This document shows positions 55,976 through 64,000 of a DNA stretch of 64,000 nt, one piece after another. Below the pieces are notes generated by a model. It saw only the letters and a list, made by a program, of their open reading frames with translations. It was not told the DNA's origin and searched no databases. The DNA is from Diatrype stigma (Eukaryota; Ascomycota; Sordariomycetes; Xylariales; Diatrypaceae), in assembly GCA_022225965.2 (NCBI GenBank), contig JAKJXP020000109.1:1-64000 (forward strand), in the 5' to 3' direction. The position numbers were made by a program, and so were the translations under genes. The first letter of the stretch is position 1. Every line of letters begins with the position of its first letter.

Positions 55976-57209
55976 GTTTGTGGATTTCGATTTCCCGGTT
56001 GCAAAAGTAGTCTGAGTAGTAAGTTCGCTATCGTTCAGCAGCTACAACCTGACTAGAATGGATTGGATTTATTTAGTATCAGTATATGGAGTAGGTTTGT
56101 GGCGGACGGATTCGATCAACTACTAACAATAAAAGTTGGGCGGACGAACGAATGGACGGCTGAGAATATGCGAGTGTGGGAGGTCCTAGTCTAAGTGGGG
56201 GTGGGGCGGAGGGGAATGGGAGACAAAAGTCTTTAACTCCGTCTGTCAGGTGTGCAACCGTATCAAACGAACAGCACCTGCACTCCTTTTATTATTTTAC
56301 TGGTACTATGCATGTAGGTTGTATGAAGGTAGGCAGTACTTCTAGGCACTCCTTCTAGGCACTCCTTCTAGGAAGTGCTTCTAGGAAACATGCACTATCG
56401 AAGCGGGAATGCCCTGGAGGGTTAGGGCCGGCCTGGCAGCCTGCCCAGGTGGTGATGACTGCGGGGCACAGTTGGAAAATTACCTGGCAATGACGTTTTC
56501 TGTGCTGAGGAAATACCTCGACTGGAAAGCGATATTACGGGAAGCGAGGTCGTACCTCAACCCACTAAATACATATCGATAAGCTACCCCTTCACCCTTC
56601 TGCCCTTATACCCCCTGCCTTTATAGCCAACCAGGCCTGTGACCCCCTGAGAGGCAGCAGATCATCCATCCATCAACTATGGGCAGCACAAACAACACAG
56701 ATAGATGTTCACAGGAATCAATCGACTGGCCCGCTTCAGAAATGGATAGTATGTAAATACGTAGGCCGTTCGCTAGTGGCATCTTCTCAACAATCCTTAA
56801 AAGCAGCCACATATCCTCTCTCCCCTATCTACATCTCATGCCGCCCATCACAAAACCCCCCCTTTCCCGCAGTCGAATCCGAGATCTCCAAGGTTGGGGG
56901 AGACCTTGCTCCAGCTCAAATACTCCCAATCACCGGGATAACATCCACCCTCCTCTATCTATCTTCTTCTAACACCCACCAAGACCTGGCCAGTCTCGGG
57001 GGGTGTAAGATATAGGTAGTAATAACGTAGGTATTAGAGACTTATCTATTTCTTCTGAATAATGATGACAGACATGTATCCACTCTCAACAAGGTAGGTA
57101 GTACCTAACACATGGTGACCATCGGGTGGTGGCTGATGTGGTTCTGTCTGGTTCCCGTCTGTCTTGTCTAATATCGGGAAGGGAAAACGTAGGCCGCGCA
57201 TGAACCGGA
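55976..57209. other. 1.2-kb intergenic region, FUN12 promoter and 3' flank of the MMS1_N gene
   Basis: No gene is supported. Three near-identical copies of a TCTAGGCACTCCT-like unit occur at about 56340-56385. The remaining sequence has scattered GTAGGT words. Confidence 0.5.
56339..56388. repeat. Short tandem repeat of TTCTAGG(C/A)A units
   Basis: Four imperfect copies of a 13-base unit beginning TTCTAGG, spaced 13-14 bases apart, within the FUN12 promoter side. Confidence 0.75.
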
Positions 57210-60200
57210 TTAAAGGACCGGCGCGAGGTAGTACTCCAAGATCTTGTAGGCTATTTTGAAGTGCTCCGCATTGTCATGCAGTGTCTGGGTAGTAGCCGGT
57301 GTATTCGGGTCCCGAGGCTCCTTGAGTGCCCGGATGAGCTCCCGGAACCTGGCGGCATGCTCCGGGTCCGATGCGATATCCTCCAGTATGCGCTCGTCTA
57401 GGCATCTCTGCAGTATGTCCCCATCGACCTGCATCATGAGCTCGGGTTTTGGCTGGGGCTCGGGGTTGAAATTGCCGTGGAAGACGTTCGAATACGTGTG
57501 GGGGCAGATCTTCGAGGAAGCCATTGCCAGGTTCTGGATGAACCTCAGAAACTGCCATGCTTCCTTCTTAAGGAGAGTAAAGTGCCGTAATGATCCGTCC
57601 AAACTGATCCCTAGAACGTCTGCCATATCCCGCCGGCTCGGAACACAACCGAATCGCGGCTTGCGCGTAGCTAGCTCCCAAGGTGGCCTAGTATGGCCTC
57701 GTGCAAACCTTCTGACCGATGCATCGAGCTCGGCTTGGAATACCAATTTAAGGGGTTCGTCGTCTACCGACGTGGACCACAGACCGTAAACTCCACACGA
57801 GAAATCAGATACCATGGAGATCGCTCTCTCCGGAAAAGAGCCGACCTCCACGCAATGCCCAGCCCTCCGGGCGACCGGGTCCGAGTGCAGTAAGATCATC
57901 TGATTCTCGTTGATAGAGGTCCCTCCTTTGTAGTCTAGGATCATGAGTGAATGTTTCACAGTGACCACGTGGAGTCGCCCGTCAACGACTTGCATCCAGG
58001 CAGCCTGTGAGTGTAGCTCAAATTCCTTCGCAACTTTCAGCTTTTTGTCAGCCGCGTTAACTAGCAGGTATTGTATGTTGAGTCCAGAGCATATGAAAAC
58101 GCCCTTTTCATCCCGCGTAACAGACCATACTGGCGCGTCCACCACCTTCTTTAACCGGCTCCAGAAGCGGACTCGGCGGGAGGGACCCTCCGGGGTCTGA
58201 TACCTTTCTGATTCCGCAGACACAACAAGGAGTAGACCTTCCTCATCTCTCACTTTCCCAGCGAGGATGAGCCACTCCCAGGCGTTACCGCCATGCTGGT
58301 ATCTCCAATCTGATAAGGTAATGATTCTTGTGCCAGGAACACCTAAGCATTCGATATGATCTGTATCCACAAACTTCCTTACCCCATCCTCACCTTTGAC
58401 TTCCTTCACCGGGTGCGATAAGTCTCGCCCCGTTTCAGGGTCGAAGAAGTGAAGAGAAGGTATACCGTCCTTAGAGACTACAGTAATAAGAGCTCTCAGT
58501 CTACTCGAATAAAGGACCTGGGTGGGGGCGCCGCCAACAGGGAAATGCCGTGGCACTGGAAGCGGCTGGCGTTGTAGCTGACTAAATAAAATTCGGTTTC
58601 CCGATATCATCGCCAAGTTCATAGCCCCAGCTTCTTCCTGGCCTTGTCGGTAAAGTCTTGCCACCGAGTTGACTGATGGCACTGTAGGATCATTGGGGTC
58701 AGTGAGCCAGACCCGGTCAATCTTCTCAAACTGGGCTTGTTGATAACCTGAATAGTTTGCCATCATCGTAAGTTCAGCACTGTTGCAGACCATGATAGCG
58801 CTCTGTTCCCCATCGAGGTTTATAGGAACAACCTGAGCAGGTGAAGAGCCAAATTTGAGCGGAAACATTTCGTGCTTGTTAGTCCGAATCTGAAGAGTAA
58901 AGACATGACCGCTTCTAGTGCCTACGACCAAGGTGGTCCATTGTGGGTTTTCGTCGACCAGCGTGATACTTGTCAATGCCTCCACGGGCTCTACCTCAGC
59001 CATCAGGTTCCGTCGGTCTATGCCTGCACTAGATACATCTTTATAGCACAGGGTTAGCAATGATTGAAAACACCACCTGGCTGAGCATTAACCTACCAGG
59101 ATTAAACTCAATTGGTCCCGAGGTCACCGTAGAGGTTTCTGAGCTGTTAACTGCTCGTGTCGTCAAAGTAACAGACTGGGCTTGCAAAGTGCCAACGAAC
59201 ACGGACATTTGACCGGCAAGCCTCCCTAAAGCAATGCAAGTCACTTCTTCGTTGACCTTGTATGTTACTTGCTTGGCAAGCTTGATGCCATCGATTTCAA
59301 AAGCCCAGATGTCAAATCCTGACTGAGAATGAATCGCTAGGGCTACAAAATCTCCCTGGATAGCTGCGAATTCTATTGTTGCTGTGGAGTCACCTGTGAT
59401 TTCATATGTACTCTCTCGGGAACTGAGCTCTATCCGTTAGTCTTCTTCGAGAACAATACCAAAGAACAAATCTGCGATACTCACGTTGCTGATGAAGTCA
59501 CAATTATTACGAAAGATGTTGTGATTTGGATCACCATTTCGTCGAGATCCCGAGCAGCTACAGTTCTCGATGAAAGGTCGTATGGTACAGTATCTTCTTC
59601 CTGGTCTTCGACATCTTCGAAATCATCCGAGAAGTGTATGACAGCTGATCTATCAGGGAGCGATAGAAGGAGTAAGAACCCATCTTCCATCGCGCTGTGA
59701 AGCGGACGCACAGCCCAGCATTGCCTGATCGGTGCAATATACTCAGCGACTTGAGTAATCCTTGCGGGAAGGCCGTATCGAAGTTCGGTGACACTCCCTA
59801 GCTTACCCCTCCCAGAACTAACAAAAACCTTGTCTGGTTGTCGGAAGGTGTTGCGTCTTTTACCGAGAACAGTTGTATTAATGTTGTCATTTGCCGGTTC
59901 TTCGGTCCTCCTGTTTGGCTCGCAAGCAATAGTTATGTCGGTAATTGGAGACCAGTTTGGAATAGCACCGACACGCTCTAACTTTCGCCTTGGCTCTACC
60001 TGGAAGGGAAGGGTAAGCCAAAAACAGAGAAGGAGTTATAGTTTCAGAGAATGGTAGGGAAACTCACACTCCAGATAGTACCGGGGCAGCAGTTACCTCC
60101 GGCTATGAGTACATCTCCAACTGCATCGTACATGCATGTGAAAGCCGAGTCAATAGTGCATTCCAACGAGCCCATGCCATAGGCTACTTCGACGTTGGGG

Positions 60201-61662
60201 TCTTCGCCGATGTCCAGCCAGTTGAGCAGCCCATCTTCTCTAGCCAAATAGAGGACATCGTGATCAGTATGATACCGAGATTCTCGATATGGCCTTGTCC
60301 AAGCTGTCCAGAGAGGCTTAATGGGTCCGTCATGGTACTCCGTGCTCTGGACATTTTGGTCAAGTTCGAATGGTTCAAACGTTGGTGATCCTTGCAAGAT
60401 ATCGGAGCAAGTAGCCGTGAGATGTTCAGTTACTATCAGGAATGCATTCCGGACGGTAAGTGGGATGAGCAAGAGCGGCAGGCGATATTCGTCTGCAAGG
60501 GGATGGCCGCTTCGCTCCTCGGAAAAGACTCTCAGGAGCTCATCTCCTTGCTCCCACTCGTATAAGACCAATTTTGACTTCTGATGTTTTACTACTAGCA
60601 AGAGCAGGATGATATGATAATCGTTCTCGGGGCTTGGGTGGAGATATTCAATCTTATGGATAATGCCGTTAATAGCTCGAGCTCGGAATGACCTGATGGG
60701 CTGAAGGCGGAACCCTCCCTTGCGTTGTGTACGTAGATTCTCCATGGACTCGAGTTCAAACGTAACGAAGAGGTCTTCGAGGCAAGCAAGCGTAAGATAT
60801 CTCGAACTAGGGTCAATAGTCATATGGAACCCAGGGTAGACTAAACGGGCACCGGGTATTGAATGCTGGAACGAAATAAACTGCCAATTACCGACAGAAT
60901 CTTGTTGCAAGAAGAGGAAGACCAGGGTGCCATTCTCGAGCGCTAGAATCAATAGGTTGTGAGGGAGTCGGCCGGGTCGGGTCTGCTGTGCGGGATCTGA
61001 GAGGTTGGTTGCGGCCATCGCAATGTCCTGGTCTTCTTCGGTCTTGACACGGGTGCCCCATTCAGTATCTTCGCGATATGTGGTATAGTCAGTAGACGGT
61101 CCCATGACTCGGGCGTTTCGTATCTTGGAACCGAAGTCTCTTTTCCTGATAATATCTTGCAGACGTCTATCCTGCCGTAGTTCGCATATCTGAACGAAGT
61201 TCTCCTAAGCTGGTATTAGAAACTGGCCATACTTTATATACTTTTCAAGGAGGAGGAGGGGGGGGGGGGGGTGAATAAACATCAAGTACAATTCTTCATG
61301 TCTGTATAATCAAGATAGGGGATATGATGCCGTATAAAACTTCGACAATGAAGGCTACGCATAAGAGTCAGGCTAGACTCTGCGCCCTGTGCAAAAGCCG
61401 CGTAAAGGGGGAAGCAACATAATATACATACGCCTATTAATGCGATGTCGTTTTGACCGGAAGGACGAATTTTGATAGGCAAGGTCCAAAGGACGACCGG
61501 GCTATCCATTACAGTCCTGGTAAGCAGACCACATACTGGCGGCTTCGACGGAGGCTGTCTTCCCATCCGTCGACGCGGGCCATCCTCCTGCAGGAGTTCT
61601 TCGGCAGTGAGGGTACGAGTCACCCACTCGCCATTCTCGAGAACATTGGTTTGGATGGACAT
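57210..61662 (-). CDS. MMS1_N / CPSF-A-type beta-propeller protein (DDB1/Rik1/CPSF160 superfamily)
   Basis: Predicted 1,347 residues; exons 61662-61432, 61210-60068, 59999-59485, 59422-59097 and 59038-57210. The opening VQTNVL-like SIQTNVLENGEWVTRTL and the following RNFVQICELRQ, LILALENGTLVFLFL, YPGFHMTIDPSSRYLTLAC and GVLVAGGNCCPG-like stretches fit the MMS1 N-terminal region of the DDB1/CPSF160 group. These proteins are three-propeller scaffolds in ubiquitin ligases, mRNA 3'-end processing or the U2 snRNP. Which branch this is cannot be settled by eye: it is shorter than CPSF160 and longer than DDB1, and resembles the less-studied fungal MMS1_N proteins. The C-terminus is helical (ELIRALKEPRD, HFKIAYKILEYYLA). 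Intron 1 has a C14 run on the coding strand. The exon 2 start (CTT at 61210) is the least certain join. Confidence 0.82.
61258..61271. repeat. Poly-G run (14) within intron 1 of the MMS1_N gene
   Basis: Fourteen guanines on the plus strand, so C14 in the transcript, about 50 bases from the proposed 3' splice site, preceded by AGG repeats. Confidence 0.85.
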
Positions 61663-64000
61663 TGTGACAAAGCATGACCTTCAGGGAATATTGTCCGAAG
61701 TGAAGAGTCCTGATTACTTTGATCCGTTTGCGTCACATCTGATGCGTGGCTGTAAGTTATGTCCAGAATGCTGACACCAACTGGCACTATAGGAGGTGTA
61801 GTCTGAGCCTTGTTTGGTAAGTTGGTCTTGGGGGCGAGGCTGGCTGGAAGGGGGAGGGTGTTGCATACCACTTGTTGATCACACAGGTACAAGCTCACGT
61901 TTGAGACAGGGGTTGCTCAGGTCATAAGTTTCTTCAAGGGAACCGTACGGTGCAACCAAAGTTACGTAGATCTTGGCGACATGAAAGAAGTATTAAGATG
62001 CTGTCGTCTATGGGAAAGTATCGAGCGCCTAGCACAGGCATACTTTGCAATCATTGACCGGTGGGAAGTCCCTTCAGCTATCCCAAACCTTGGTGCTGTC
62101 ACGGCAGTATCCTCGTTATACCGAGAACATGGGCGCCGAGCTATGTAGGCCAGCCTTTGGGGAATCAACGCAAGCTTGACAGTGAAGTAGAGGCCTGAAA
62201 GGAAGTCGGCTTGCAGAACAAGGCGACTCGAGTGTATGTGAAGAAAGAAACCTCCTTAGGAATCAAGTCTGGGTAGGGGATGATGAGGCGATTCGCATCC
62301 TAAGTTGCGGGGTATCGCATGGGACATCTGGCTTTGGCAGATTTACGGGCGGATCTGAAGGCCTAGGGGGAGAGATATTAATCGATCTCTCTACTAGGCA
62401 GAATGCATGGGGACATGATCCAATAGCTGGCTGTAATGGCTGCCCGAAATAGAAGCATTGTTTGGTGAAGTACCTGTGGTGGTGGAGAGTTCTTGGGCTC
62501 GACTGCGAATGCGACTTGCGACTGCGACTGCAACTGCAACTGCGACTGCCACCCAGCCCAGCAGGTTGGGACCGACCAACCTCTGGACAGCAGGGAAAAG
62601 TTTGTGTGGATTTCTGATCGCGTGCTGCGCCAAAGGGGGAGAGACCTGGAACTTGCAACTGGCAACTGGCAACTTGCAACTTGCGCACCCGGGGTGGAAA
62701 TCCTAACGTCACTTAGATGATGGACAATGGTCTGATGAGGTTTCGTGGACTGGTCAGACAGGATATATAAACCTGCAATGCAAGTACGAGGTATGTGTCA
62801 GAGCCCAGAAGCCCAGAAGCCTGCGCATCTGAAGCGAGTACGATATAGTGGCATCAGGGCAGCATAGCACCGGCGCTAGAAGGCTTGTTCAGTTCGGGGA
62901 AGCCTGGAAGCCTGGAGCTAGCGGCCCCAGAGAGAATTGTAGTGCTGGGCAGGTGGGCAGTTGGTACCACAGGTATGTCGTGAGTGGGCAGGCCGGCAGG
63001 GTTGTAATTAATTGAATAAGTACCACCTACTTACGGACTGTAGCGTTATCAGGAAGCCCCTCCATAAGATACCTAGGTACTATAAGGTACCGGTAGCCAT
63101 ACGTAGCAGCACCTGGCAGACCAGATCAGAGCTTCACTTCTAGATCGGATAGATGGAATCCTACAACTTGATAGAAACGTGTTTTTCTTATATCTCCGCC
63201 CTCTCTGCAGATGAGATTAAGGGACATGTCGGCAGGCAACAAAGTCTGTAGGATTTGAGTTAGGCTAAGTATGATGCAGGAGTCCCCAGTGTATCTATGC
63301 AGGCTTGAGAACATGCACAGATATCGTTGTTGATCCCAAAGAACATTACGTAGGAATAGCTGGGTGGTACGTGTATGTAGGTAGACAGGTGTTGTATGTA
63401 TATCGTTGAGCTACTGTACTGTACAGTTTCTTACAACTGTACTTCGTACAATACATATGAGCTCATACATATTACATGACCGATATGTGATCCTCGATAA
63501 AACCACACAGGTATACTTATATGTGTCTTCATACTCACTCACACAGTCGACATGACATCGACATCGATATCGACATATGTATAACATAGGTATAATGCGA
63601 TTGTTCTTCCTTCTTCTTCCGCAACGTATCCTTGCCCTTCTTTTGCCGGCCAATTGGGAAGCTTGTTGGTGGTCGAAATAAGCTCAGCAGGGATTGGAAG
63701 ATCATTGAGGGAACGGTTCGCGCCAGGCCGGCCGCCGCCCTCTTTGTTCTCCTTGCCTCCTCTCTTCTTCAACGCCATCTGTCCGACTCGGTAGAAATCT
63801 GCAAATCATCTGAACGCTGCCTCATTGGATGCCTGTATTGGGATGATACGGTTGAACCATCCGGGCAGATGCCGGCATATTTATATGCATCTAGGTACCT
63901 ATATAGGGGTAAGGTATGTAGTCGGAGCGGCTCTTAACCCTGTCTATCGCGGAGCTAGCTTCCAGTCTCCCTGACGGCGGTCGTGGAGGTATATGGATGC
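61663..64000. other. Right-edge 2.3 kb, MMS1_N gene promoter, no supported gene
   Basis: No gene can be supported. A hexamer repeat (62500-62550) and a related CAACTGG/CAACTTG repeat (62649-62684) occupy the middle, and ACCTAGGTAC palindromes occur at 63071-63080 and 63890-63899. A TATATAAA box at 62764-62771 has no gene after it. A minus-strand frame at 63539-63778 starts with a true ATG (79 codons, Lys/Gly-rich) and could be the first exon of a gene, but shows no family motif. Confidence 0.45.
62500..62550. repeat. GACTGC/AACTGC hexamer repeat
   Basis: Seven or so tandem hexamers of the form (G/A)ACTGC, with one GACTTGC variant. The unit is close to the repeat in the ALG7 leader at 25524-25562. 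Confidence 0.85.

Noticed and set aside
63539..63778. 79-codon minus-strand frame, Lys/Gly-rich at its start
   Set aside because: Plausible first-exon look, but no continuing exon or family motif could be found before the window becomes repeat-like.
1..64000. CRISPR arrays, operons and prokaryotic promoters
   Set aside because: The genome is plainly fungal; the repeats seen are microsatellites without spacer structure.

Overview
The window is nuclear DNA of a filamentous ascomycete (Pezizomycotina, most likely a Sordariomycete). The signs are: GC-rich exons split by short GT-AG introns (mostly 50-220 nt) with CTRAY-type branch sequences, fungal forms of Vma9, Set3, Arg2, Sse1 and a short Rpb4, a secreted GMC oxidoreductase, and no operons. 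I find 19 protein genes containing 42 introns. I see no rRNA or tRNA gene, intact transposon or CRISPR array. Gene structures were built by hand from the reading frames, splice motifs and family knowledge. Exon limits are given in each entry so they can be tested.

Layout. 1-11.8 kb is dense housekeeping on alternating strands: TMA22 (+), a borealin/Nbl1 gene (-), RPN10 (+), TRS23 (-), RPB4 (+) and a serine/threonine-rich single-pass membrane protein (-). After a 2.5-kb gene-free stretch, 14.2-27.5 kb carries ARV1 (+), VMA9 (-), a 3-hydroxyisobutyrate-dehydrogenase-like gene (-), an orphan PflX-type radical SAM gene (+), an isochorismatase-family hydrolase (+), the SEH1 nucleoporin/SEA gene (+) and ALG7 (+). 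SET3 (-) fills 29.4-32.2 kb. The next 12 kb (32.2-44.1 kb) is a gene desert rich in simple repeats, broken only by one nine-exon secreted GMC oxidoreductase (-). From 44 kb housekeeping returns: ARG2 (+), SSE1/Hsp110 (+), eIF5B (-) and a 1,347-residue MMS1_N/CPSF-A-type beta-propeller protein (-). The last 2.3 kb has no gene I can support.

How the genes relate. Three act in translation initiation or its quality (TMA22, eIF5B) or in chaperoning new proteins (SSE1). RPB4 and SET3 act in transcription and chromatin. RPN10, TRS23, VMA9, ARV1 and ALG7 serve the proteasome and endomembranes. ARG2 starts arginine synthesis in mitochondria. The dehydrogenase, radical SAM and isochorismatase genes (17.1-21.9 kb) form a run of small-molecule enzymes, but nothing in the sequence shows that they share a pathway.

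I found no clear new multi-gene system. The observations most worth following are: a start codon that appears to be split by an intron in TRS23; an upstream ORF whose stop overlaps the ARG2 start as ATGA, with a perfect TGACTCA site further upstream; a fungal radical SAM protein of the pyruvate-formate-lyase-activase type with no visible partner and a likely mitochondrial presequence; six introns ending in AAG; and a palindromic CCTAGG/TACCTAGGTA motif scattered through the intergenic DNA.
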